Positions 25,329-32,571 of a DNA stretch of 35,972 nucleotides are shown here, piece by piece. Numbering within the stretch: position 1 is the stretch's first letter; each line of letters starts with the position of its first letter. The DNA is from Ignavibacteriae bacterium HGW-Ignavibacteriae-2 (lineage in GTDB: Bacteria > Bacteroidota > Ignavibacteria > Ignavibacteriales > Melioribacteraceae): NCBI GenBank assembly GCA_002839805.1, contig PGYT01000027.1, forward strand, positions 1-35,972, given 5' to 3'. Position numbers and translations under genes: made by a program. Below the pieces are notes generated by a model, which saw nothing but the letters and a program-made list of their open reading frames with translations, did no database searches and had not been told where the DNA came from.

Positions 25329-26696
25329 TTATAATCCTAAAATTTCAACTTTAGGTGTAACAAGTTCTTTTGGAATTAAGGCCGGCCAATAAGCAACAAC
25401 CTCTGAAGGTCTGGGTCTTCCACCGGCAAAACCTGTTACGCTGGGAGGACCGGTTAAGATAAGCGGGGCTATTTCCCTGCCGAATCGTTCAACACTTTTA
25501 TAATCATCAGACCGAACCGCAATCCTCAACATTATTTCATTAATATTATCTTCGTCAATTTCTTTTGATAGAGGTCCATGGCAAGAATTATAACCAACGA
25601 ACTCAGTTCTTATCTCATCAAACTTAAGATCCAGATTTGATAACCGTTCTCTTAATATTTTATCCGCTGCTCTTGCTTTACTAAGGGCCTCGGGCCATGA
25701 ATAAGTCAAAGTACCCACAGAAGAGTACCCGCTCGAATATGAACAAGATACCTTGTAAAAAGGAGTTTCTATTTTCCCCTTAACATCAAATACACGAATA
25801 CGGTTGTTCCCTAATTCTTCAAGCCTAATAGAACTGAAATCGGCAACACAATCGGGTGTAATATATTCTGCTGGATTGCCAATTTCATACAACAGTTGTT
25901 CTGATACAGTCTCAATATTAACAAGCCCGCCAAGGTTTTCGTGTTTTGTAATTATTACGTCTCCATTAGGAAATGCTTCAGCAATAGGAAATCCGATACG
26001 TGAAAAATTTTCTACACTTTTCCAGTTTCCCAAATAATTTCCACCGGTAGATTGAGCTCCGCATTCAAGAATGTGTCCAGCAACGGTGCCGGCGGACATT
26101 TTATCATAGTCGTCCATCGACCAGCCGAACTCATAAATCATTGGCGCAAGTGTTAATCCAGTATCGGTAGTCCGTCCTGTAATAACAATATCAGCACCGC
26201 TATTCAGCGCTTCTACAATAGGAGCCGCGCCAAAGTAAACATTAGCGCTCAATAATTTTTCTTTATGTTCAATAATAGGTTCTCCGGTTTCCATATTGTT
26301 CAAATTACAGCCGGCTTCAATTATCGAATCTAAATCATCCAGTATATTATCACCCGAAACTACAGCTACCTTAAAATTAGAAATCCCATTTTTCTTTGCT
26401 GTTTCAACTATTGACTTGGCGCATGAATAAGGATTAACTCCGCCACCATTTGTGATTACTTTAATTTTTTTCGCCAAACAAATGGGCAAAATCCTTTCAA
26501 TAAGTACGGGCAGATCTTTGGCATAACCCAGATCAGGATTTTTTAATTTCTGTTTCTGAAGAATTGACATAGTTACTTCGGCAAGGTAATCCATTACCAA
26601 GTAGTCTATTGCACCTTCAGTTACTTGCCAAAAAGGAGCTTCAATTAAATCACCCCAAAAACCCTGCCCTGACGCTATTTTAATTTTTTCTTTCAT
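25329..26696 (-). CDS. AtuA family protein (DUF1446)
   Basis: 455 residues matching the N-terminal AtuA/DUF1446 domain: GQGFWGDLIEAPFWQVTEGA at 9-28, LVMDYLAEVTMSIL, VITNGGGVNPYSCAKSIVET near 100, GRTTDTGLTLAP near 175, and GGRPRPSEVVAYWP close to the end. No signal peptide or membrane segment. In Pseudomonas the homologue belongs to the acyclic terpene utilisation cluster, but homologues are widespread in bacteria with no terpene pathway, often beside acyl-CoA carboxylases; none is here. It lies 42 bases after miaA and one base before its C-terminal-domain gene. The function is best left as unknown acyl-CoA-related metabolism. Confidence 0.8.
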   Translation of the reverse strand: MKEKIKIASGQGFWGDLIEAPFWQVTEGAIDYLVMDYLAEVTMSILQKQKLKNPDLGYAKDLPVLIERILPICLAKKIKVITNGGGVNPYSCAKSIVETAKKNGISNFKVAVVSGDNILDDLDSIIEAGCNLNNMETGEPIIEHKEKLLSANVYFGAAPIVEALNSGADIVITGRTTDTGLTLAPMIYEFGWSMDDYDKMSAGTVAGHILECGAQSTGGNYLGNWKSVENFSRIGFPIAEAFPNGDVIITKHENLGGLVNIETVSEQLLYEIGNPAEYITPDCVADFSSIRLEELGNNRIRVFDVKGKIETPFYKVSCSYSSGYSSVGTLTYSWPEALSKARAADKILRERLSNLDLKFDEIRTEFVGYNSCHGPLSKEIDEDNINEIMLRIAVRSDDYKSVERFGREIAPLILTGPPSVTGFAGGRPRPSEVVAYWPALIPKELVTPKVEILGL

Positions 26697-26738
26697 ACCT
26701 AATTCACACTTATTAGCATAATTGATAGATTACTTGAA

Positions 26739-27665
26739 TCAATAATTTTCAATTTCATAATAAATAAAATCTGCCACATTTTCTAATGTTGAATATTCGG
26801 ATATATTTATCCATTTAATTCTTTTGTCCTTATTGAACCAGGTCATCTGTCTTTTCGCGTATCTTCTTGTATTTCTTTTAATTAATTCAACCGCTCTATC
26901 AAGTGTAATTTCTTTGTTTAAATGTGAGATTATCTCTTTATAGCCAACTGTATTCAACGAATTTAAATTCGGGGATAAACCACTTTCCAAAAGAGAATTA
27001 ACTTCATCCACCAATCCATTTTCTATCATTTTATCTACACGGTCATTAATATTATCGTATAGAATTTCGCGTTCCAAATACAATCCGAATTGCAAAAATT
27101 TAATGTCACTGTTGCTTGTCTGTTCCTTGTGATATTGCCAAATCGGAATCCCGGACAATTTAAAAACCTCCAACGCTCTAATTATTCTTTTCCAATTTTG
27201 CGGCAACATGGTCCTTGCGCTCTCAGGATCAACTTTTTGTAACATAGTATAAAGTTCCTCTATTCCCTTCTCATTCTTTATGGAAATAAGTTCCTCGCGG
27301 TAATCGTCATCTACATCTACCGCGTCAACAATTCCGTCAACAAGCGCTTTTATATATAATCCTGAACCTCCGGTTACAATTGGAATTTTGTTTTGTTCTG
27401 AAAGCAATTCAATTTTTATCAAAGCTTCTTTTTCAAAACGACTAACGTTATAATTTTCATCTGGATTAAGGTAATCGATAAAATGATGCATAATAGTCGT
27501 TAATTCATATTCTGACGGTTTTGCAGTACCTATATTCAAGAGTTTGTATATCTGTCGACTATCAGCGGAGATAATTTCGGTCTCAAGTTTTAACGCAAGT
27601 GCCAGCGCAACGGATGTTTTCCCAGAACAAGTTGGACCGACTATTATTATTGTCCTTCTTTCCAA
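26739..27665 (-). CDS. miaA: tRNA dimethylallyltransferase
   Basis: Adds the isopentenyl group to A37 of tRNAs that read codons starting with U. 308 residues, normal length. The P-loop GPTCSGKTS is at 10-18, followed by ISADSRQIYKLLNIGTAKPS, which contains the catalytic Asp and the DMAPP/tRNA contacts, and the HHFIDYLNPDENYNVSRFE block. RRYAKRQMTWFNKD near the C-terminus is the tRNA-binding signature. The only usable start is TTG at 27665 (a stop codon lies two codons upstream in frame), and it overlaps the end of pcm by 19 bases, so translation is probably coupled. A rare start may keep expression low. Confidence 0.94.
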   Translation of the reverse strand: MERRTIIIVGPTCSGKTSVALALALKLETEIISADSRQIYKLLNIGTAKPSEYELTTIMHHFIDYLNPDENYNVSRFEKEALIKIELLSEQNKIPIVTGGSGLYIKALVDGIVDAVDVDDDYREELISIKNEKGIEELYTMLQKVDPESARTMLPQNWKRIIRALEVFKLSGIPIWQYHKEQTSNSDIKFLQFGLYLEREILYDNINDRVDKMIENGLVDEVNSLLESGLSPNLNSLNTVGYKEIISHLNKEITLDRAVELIKRNTRRYAKRQMTWFNKDKRIKWINISEYSTLENVADFIYYEIENY

Positions 27666-28288
27666 CCCTGTTTACCCACTAATGGAACAAATGTAAAATT
27701 TGATATTTCGTCAATCTCATATTTATCTTTTGAGATTTTTGTAAGAATTTTCATCACCTGACTGCTGCGGCCTCCAACAGGAATAACCAGTTTACCTCCA
27801 ACAGCCAACTGAGTTTTAAGATTTTCAGGAATAACCGGACTGCCTGCCGTAACTATAATACCTTTAAAAGGAGCATATTCTTCCCAGCCAAGAGTTCCAT
27901 CAGCGCATCTTAAAACCACTCTAAGATTCATTTTATCGAATAATTTTTGGGTTCTTGAATAAATTTCGAAATTTCGTTCAATAGAGTATACTTTTATACC
28001 CATATGGTTTAATATGGCTGCCTGGTAACCGCTGCCGGTTCCGATTTCAAGCACTTTTTCGTTTTTAGAAGCTTTTAAGTACTGTGTCATTATAGCAACA
28101 GTATATGGCTGAGATATTGTTTGACCATATCCAATCGGTAAAGCAGTATCCTTATAAGCATGATGACCAATAACATTTGGGATAAATAAATGTCTTTCTA
28201 TGGAATTAATAGCATTTAAAACCAAATCATCTTTAATACCCTTTTTCCTTAAAGTATCAACCAACTCTTGTCTTTCATGTTCAAACAT
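27647..28288 (-). CDS. pcm: Protein-L-isoaspartate O-methyltransferase
   Basis: SAM-dependent repair enzyme that methylates isoaspartyl residues in aged proteins. 213 residues, normal length. Conserved blocks: LPIGYGQTISQPYTVAIMTQ around 48-67 (substrate site), the SAM-binding VLEIGTGSGYQAAIL around 78-92, and IIVTAGSPVIPENLKTQL near 145, then LVIPVG. The ATG at 28288 is used; a TTG one codon earlier is unlikely. First gene of the run pcm-miaA-atuA-atuA C-terminal domain-prfB-MGMT. A perfect 15-base palindrome (28333-28347) lies about 45 bases upstream. In other bacteria pcm is often beside surE; that is not the case here. Confidence 0.93.
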   Translation of the reverse strand: MFEHERQELVDTLRKKGIKDDLVLNAINSIERHLFIPNVIGHHAYKDTALPIGYGQTISQPYTVAIMTQYLKASKNEKVLEIGTGSGYQAAILNHMGIKVYSIERNFEIYSRTQKLFDKMNLRVVLRCADGTLGWEEYAPFKGIIVTAGSPVIPENLKTQLAVGGKLVIPVGGRSSQVMKILTKISKDKYEIDEISNFTFVPLVGKQGWKEGQ

Positions 28289-28332
28289 CAAATAATCTCA
28301 TAATTTTTACTGCTGCAAAAATAGGATTTATT

Positions 28333-28347
28333 TTACTCATTGAGTAA
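28333..28347. promoter_or_regulatory. Perfect palindrome upstream of pcm (possible operator)
   Basis: TTACTCATTGAGTAA: two seven-base arms around one central base. It lies between the pcm start and the terminator of the next gene upstream, where the promoter of the six-gene run should be. It is not followed by a T run, so a terminator role is unlikely. Confidence 0.35.
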
Positions 28348-28400
28348 TAAAGATTCTAATTTCATTAATGTCATTTTAAAAAATAAAATATAAGGTGGGT

Positions 28401-28432
28401 ATAAATAACAAAAGCCGGATTTCCGGCTTTTG
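28401..28432 (-). terminator. Terminator after the HEAT-like secreted protein gene
   Basis: Ten-pair hairpin CAAAAGCCGG (28409-28418) with CCGGCTTTTG (28423-28432) and an ATTT loop, followed on the minus strand by TTATTTAT. It lies 30 bases after the stop of the gene at 28463. Confidence 0.8.
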
Positions 28433-28462
28433 TTTAGGATGCGTGCCTCAAAGTAATACTAG

Positions 28463-28924
28463 TTACTTTTGATCACTAAACATGTGTGAGAAAAGCATTT
28501 GTTTATCAGGTGTTTCGCCGCCGAAATTAGATACAAGATATGCGTTATAAAAACGCTCGCATAAATTTCTGACCTTTTCAGAATCGTTAAAACGAACTCC
28601 GTCCTGAATTACATAAATACTTCTTTCGGTATCAATTTTAAGCAAAGATAGAGCCGCGACTAAACGTATTCTATCGTCCTGGCTATTTCTTAATATACTT
28701 GTCAGTGGGTTTACTGCTTTTTTAGATTGAATTTCACCAAGCATATATGCTGAACTGATGCTTAGCCCAAAATTATCAGAATTAAGTCCGGCGAGTAAAT
28801 TTTCTTCAATTTGGGCATACTTTATGCTGTTATCAAGCACATTTTTACCGCCACCGAATGAAGTATTTATAAGGAGAAGAGAAACTACTAATGCTAATGC
28901 TAAAAGTTTACTTAAATTACCCAT
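28463..28924 (-). CDS. Secreted HEAT-repeat-like protein of unknown function
   Basis: 153 residues beginning with a signal peptide (LSKLLALALVVSLLLINTSFG, cleavage near residue 24). The mature part looks alpha-helical with one to two HEAT-like units: AGLNSDNFGLSISSAYMLGE, then KAVNPLTSILRNSQDDRIRL and VAALSLLKIDTERSIYVIQD. Such repeats bind other proteins; the partner is not known. The ATG at 28924 is preferred to the ATG directly before it because the strong GGGGGGA box would otherwise touch the start codon. It is a single-gene unit with its own terminator. I do not recognise a named family. Confidence 0.7.
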   Translation of the reverse strand: MGNLSKLLALALVVSLLLINTSFGGGKNVLDNSIKYAQIEENLLAGLNSDNFGLSISSAYMLGEIQSKKAVNPLTSILRNSQDDRIRLVAALSLLKIDTERSIYVIQDGVRFNDSEKVRNLCERFYNAYLVSNFGGETPDKQMLFSHMFSDQK

Positions 28925-29110
28925 CATTCCCCCCGAAAAGATAAGTTATTATTGAATTCAAATTTTAAGACGAATTGCTTTCCAAAAAGTTTCAAATTCC
29001 ATTTTAAAGAAAACTTTGAAAACTGTTTTTAATGGACTCTATTATTAAAAATCCTAAAATTTAATTGTTCAGAGCGTCGTATAAATAATCACATTCGCAC
29101 ATTTATTCCT

Positions 29111-29138
29111 TTAACATATACTTTATGAATATTATATT
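29111..29138 (+). promoter_or_regulatory. Possible promoter of the unknown gene at 29169
   Basis: TTAACA (29111-29116), a 16-base spacer and TATATT (29133-29138), about 30 bases ahead of the ATG. Both boxes are one mismatch from consensus, but the region is very AT-rich, so chance is possible. Confidence 0.35.
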
Positions 29139-29168
29139 AAGCTAACAAAATGAGATTTCGGGTGAACG

Positions 29169-29522
29169 ATGAAAAAAAGAATTATTATTAATGGTGATTT
29201 AAAAGATCTGCTAACTTATTGTACTGCGATTTATAGTATGGAAGACGACATTGATTTGGAATATCTGAAATTAATCTTCGAAGGGAGTCCAATTTTCGAG
29301 AATAAATCTTTTGATTTAAAAGTCCTCGGTACTCTTCAAAAAACATCCGTTAACAGATCCAGTAATTTTTTCCTTAAAGATAAAGTTGTAACACTTCAAA
29401 TTAGATATGAAATAAAAAAAGTGACAGATATAGAGTTGAATGAAGAAGACGAAAATTGGATTAAAAATGATGTAAGTCGATTATTGGAGCATTTTGAGGC
29501 ATTAATATCTCCGCTTGATTAA
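29169..29522 (+). CDS. Small cytoplasmic protein of unknown function
   Basis: 117 residues, not recognised. No signal peptide or membrane segment; acidic overall, with a Lys/Arg-rich start (KKRIIINGDLKDLLTYCTAI) and a Glu/Asp-rich end (IELNEEDENWIKNDVSRLLE). Alternating hydrophobic residues suggest a mixed alpha-beta fold. GGGTGA lies close before the ATG and a possible promoter about 30 bases upstream. The stop codon overlaps that of the convergent gene (shared TTAA at 29519-29522). It looks like a real gene from its ribosome-binding site and codon pattern, but nothing points to a role. Confidence 0.6.
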   Translation: MKKRIIINGDLKDLLTYCTAIYSMEDDIDLEYLKLIFEGSPIFENKSFDLKVLGTLQKTSVNRSSNFFLKDKVVTLQIRYEIKKVTDIELNEEDENWIKNDVSRLLEHFEALISPLD

Positions 29523-29911
29523 AATTCATTTAAGCGACGTACTTTTGGACGAATAATTTTAATCTCAGCAATAACATCCACAACATTTCTATGTTCAAGA
29601 AACAATGGAATGTTTGATTCAAAATTAAATCCCACTACAACAATTCTGTATTTATTACCTGAAAGCAATTTATTTTGTAATGCATCAGCATAGTCTTTAT
29701 TGTGCAAATAATAGTTTCTATTTTCAAATATTTCATCTTTAGTATGAATAAGGTAGTACTTTTCATTTTCGGGTGTAAACATTTCATCAACTTTAAGGAT
29801 AGTTATCTCAACTTCTTTTCTAGTTAAAAAAGATTCAAAATATAGAGCTCCGGCAATAGTTAATAAAACAACAATTAATAGCCCAAAAAAGAACTTCAAA
29901 AAATTAAGCAT
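29519..29911 (-). CDS. Membrane-anchored protein of unknown function
   Basis: 130 residues: one N-terminal membrane helix (about 5-27, FFGLLIVVLLTIAGALYFES) followed by a 100-residue domain with beta-strand character (KEVEITILKVDEMF, KYYLIHTKDEIFENRNYYLH, YRIVVVGFNF). The layout, a helix plus a small beta domain with a conserved-looking YLIHT...FENR.Y segment, recalls DUF1523-type proteins, but I cannot confirm that. The C-terminal domain probably faces the periplasm. It lies 34 bases downstream of the next unknown gene in the same direction and converges on the small gene at 29169, sharing the stop region. Confidence 0.6.
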   Translation of the reverse strand: MLNFLKFFFGLLIVVLLTIAGALYFESFLTRKEVEITILKVDEMFTPENEKYYLIHTKDEIFENRNYYLHNKDYADALQNKLLSGNKYRIVVVGFNFESNIPLFLEHRNVVDVIAEIKIIRPKVRRLNEF

Positions 29912-29945
29912 CCGTTTTCGCCAATATTATCCCAAATTAAAAAAT

Positions 29946-30314
29946 TTATTTTGATTTAAAGTAACTATCATATTGATTAATTATATGATTTCTCATCTCA
30001 AAAACATCAATACTCAAATCGCCTACAATAATTCTGGATCCATTTTCGTCCAATTCAACCATAAAAGATTGTTTAGCTCTGGCAATAGATTCACATAATT
30101 TGATACTTTCATCACTCGAAATTCTTTTAAGAATTCGTTTCATAACTTCTGAACCTATTAATGGAGAATTCTTAATCCAATGCTGTAAATGAAAAGCGCT
30201 GGAAACAAAATTAAAAACATTATCTCCATTTACCTCAACATTTAATTTCTCGCCATCGCGGATAAGTTTTTCGTAAAGATTTCGCGGATTACTAAAATCA
30301 TGTAATTCAGCCAT
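29946..30314 (-). CDS. Small alpha-helical protein of unknown function
   Basis: 122 residues, no signal peptide or membrane segment. The N-terminus HDFSNPRNLYEKLIRDGEKL and the following FNFVSSAFHLQHWIKN resemble small HEPN-like or nucleotide-metabolism-associated hypothetical proteins seen in scattered genomes, but I cannot name a family with confidence. GGGG lies well placed before the ATG at 30314. Probably co-transcribed with the membrane-anchored protein gene 34 bases downstream. There is no toxin or antitoxin signature such as an RX4-6H motif that I can see. Confidence 0.6.
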   Translation of the reverse strand: MAELHDFSNPRNLYEKLIRDGEKLNVEVNGDNVFNFVSSAFHLQHWIKNSPLIGSEVMKRILKRISSDESIKLCESIARAKQSFMVELDENGSRIIVGDLSIDVFEMRNHIINQYDSYFKSK

Positions 30315-30466
30315 AACATTACCCCGGTTAATTATTAACTAATAATCCGAAAATAACAATAATTTTTTAACAGTCAATAACTCAAAACAATTTTTAGTGA
30401 AACTCTATAATTAAACTTACTTAAAATACTAAAGAGGACAAATGCATCCCATAATTTTCCATTCAA

Positions 30467-31843
30467 TTAGATGAACTTTTTCAATAACTTAAAATTATTA
30501 AATGGTGCATATTTCAAAGGGAGATCCAACCAGGTAGGTGAGTTTACAATACCCCGTGAATTGCTAAAAGCTAAAAAACTTTCATGTCCATGATATTTGC
30601 CCATGCCGCTATTCCCGACTCCTCCAAATGGCAGATCGTGATTTGTAATATGCAGCATGGTGTCGTTTATACACCCCCCGCCAGATGTTGTTTTTGCAAA
30701 AACATCTTTTGCGTTAGCGTTTGATCCAAAATAATAAAAGGCTAATGGTTTTTCGTTAGCATTAACATAGTCAAGAACTTCTTGAATATATTTGAATGTG
30801 AGTACAGGTAAAATTGGACCAAATATTTCCTCCTGCATTACAGGAAATTCGGTCTTTACATCATCAATTATCGTTGGTGATAAATATTTCTCATTAATAT
30901 CAACCTCACCGCCGAAAACTATTTTACCATGCAGCATTAATTTTTGTAAACGTTCTACCGCTTGTTGATTTACAATTCTCGGATAATATGGACTCAGCTT
31001 TATGTTGGTTCCGTACATCTTTTGTAAATTTGTTGCTATTTTTTCAATTAGTTTTTTCTTTATTGAATGATGGGCGAAAAGGTAATCGGGCGCAATACAA
31101 GATTGCCCTGCGTTGATTGTTTTCCCCCAGGCTATACGTTTCGCGGCAATATCAATATTCGTGTCGGCATCAACTATACAAGGACTTTTTCCACCTAATT
31201 CCAGTACAACGGGTGTAAGATTTTCAGCCGCGGCCTTCATAACAACTCTCCCCACAGCCGGACTTCCTGTAAAAAAGATTATATCGAATCGTTGGTGAAA
31301 AAGTATTTCGTTCACCTTTCTGCCTCCCTGAACAATTCCAATATATTGAGATTCGAAAGCAGATTGAATTAATTCTTCCATTACCTTGGCAACTGTTGGA
31401 GTATATGGCGAAGGTTTGAGAATAACGCAACAACCTGCCGATATTGCTCCGACAAGTGAATTCATAAGAAGTTGAAATGGATAGTTCCAGGGCGCGAAAA
31501 TAAGCGCAATACCAAGCGGTTCATAAATAGTTTTACTTGAAGAAGGAAAAAGATAAATAGGAGTTTTGGCGCGTTTTGGTTTAACCCAGCGTCTAAGATT
31601 TTTAAGATGATTATCAATCTCTTGTAGAACAATGCTTATTTCAGTCATATACGCTTCTTCATAAGATTTTCTCAAATCGGTATAAAGCGCATCACTGATT
31701 TTTGATTCGTATTTAAGAATGGCTGCTTTAAACTTTGTTAGACTTTCTATTCTAAAGTCCACATTTTTAGTTTGATGGGATGAAAAATAATTCCTCTGTC
31801 CCTTCAATAAAATTTCGATTTTCTCTCTAGTGGTATCTTCCAT
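30467..31843 (-). CDS. Aldehyde dehydrogenase (class 3-like, NAD(P)-dependent)
   Basis: 458 residues of the class-3/fatty-aldehyde dehydrogenase type, shorter than the usual 490-500 residues of other ALDHs. Catalytic residues: Asn120 (APWNYPF), Glu215 (LELGGKSP) and nucleophile Cys249 (NAGQSCIAPDY). Cofactor turn FTGSPAVGR at 191-199. The C-terminal 20 residues (LDLPLKYAPFNNFKLLKKFI) are hydrophobic-basic and may touch the membrane, as in fatty-aldehyde enzymes. It oxidises aldehydes to acids; coniferyl or long-chain aldehydes are plausible substrates by similarity only. Single-gene unit with long spacers on both sides. Confidence 0.9.
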   Translation of the reverse strand: MEDTTREKIEILLKGQRNYFSSHQTKNVDFRIESLTKFKAAILKYESKISDALYTDLRKSYEEAYMTEISIVLQEIDNHLKNLRRWVKPKRAKTPIYLFPSSSKTIYEPLGIALIFAPWNYPFQLLMNSLVGAISAGCCVILKPSPYTPTVAKVMEELIQSAFESQYIGIVQGGRKVNEILFHQRFDIIFFTGSPAVGRVVMKAAAENLTPVVLELGGKSPCIVDADTNIDIAAKRIAWGKTINAGQSCIAPDYLFAHHSIKKKLIEKIATNLQKMYGTNIKLSPYYPRIVNQQAVERLQKLMLHGKIVFGGEVDINEKYLSPTIIDDVKTEFPVMQEEIFGPILPVLTFKYIQEVLDYVNANEKPLAFYYFGSNANAKDVFAKTTSGGGCINDTMLHITNHDLPFGGVGNSGMGKYHGHESFLAFSNSRGIVNSPTWLDLPLKYAPFNNFKLLKKFI

Positions 31844-32520
31844 TTTTCAATTCAATAGATTTTATTAATAAATAATTTTATTCAATCAGTTTACTTAATT
31901 CCTTAGTTTGAGGATTTACCAATTCGCTTCATATTTATTTTTTATAAATAAAAAGATCAAAATAAAATGACGTAAAGTTTAAAACAGCTCCCTAAAACTA
32001 AAGTAATATCAATTCTTATCAAATTATCATAAGTAAATTTATTTTTATAAAAACGACAAGATAGTTTTATTTGGAATGATCATCTAAGATATTGAAGATA
32101 TTTCGAAATTTATTCTAACTGAGTATCTATCCAAATCACTCAGAACCCTTTCACGTATCGGAAGAAGCAGAAAATTGAAAACGAATTGTTTCTTAACCAA
32201 AGATAGTCTAATTCCACATAACCTGATTAAAATATCGGATGGTCCAAACAATATTTACACTTAAAGTAGTTCTAAAATTCTGAATGGTATTGTGTTAATT
32301 CGAAGAATTCTTTAAATAGTGATAAGCTAATTTCCAGTAACATCATAATAATTAAAATTGAAATGCTATTGACACGTGAAGCTGAATAATTTTTTGCTTA
32401 GATGTGCGTAGGATGTTTGTGTCTCATATACTCTCAACCTTTATATGCTTTATAACTGAGTTAACAATAAGACGGAATTTTATAAATAAACTGTGCGGGA
32501 ATTAATATAATTTAAATTAG
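31844..32520. other. Long AT-rich non-coding stretch
   Basis: About 680 bases with no convincing gene on either strand. The longest stop-free piece I checked is 58 codons on the plus strand (32088-32261) with no ATG or GTG start and no recognisable product. A lone TTGACA near 32369 has no partner -10 box. No tRNA, repeat or riboswitch was recognised. It presumably holds the aldehyde dehydrogenase promoter. Confidence 0.55.
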
Positions 32521-32548
32521 AAAAGCCCCTATCTAATTTGATAGGGGC
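32521..32548 (-). terminator. Terminator of the beta-helix protein gene
   Basis: Nine-pair GC-rich hairpin GCCCCTATC (32525-32533) with GATAGGGGC (32540-32548), six-base loop, followed on the minus strand by TTTT. It lies 24 bases after the stop codon. Confidence 0.88.
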
Positions 32549-32571
32549 CCATAAAGCTTGATGTAACAAAT

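Noticed and set aside
32088-32261. 58-codon stop-free stretch on the plus strand in the long spacer
   Set aside because: No ATG/GTG start, no ribosome-binding site and no recognisable product; length is within chance for one frame.
32369-32374. TTGACA as a promoter -35 box
   Set aside because: No -10 box at 16-18 bases on that strand.
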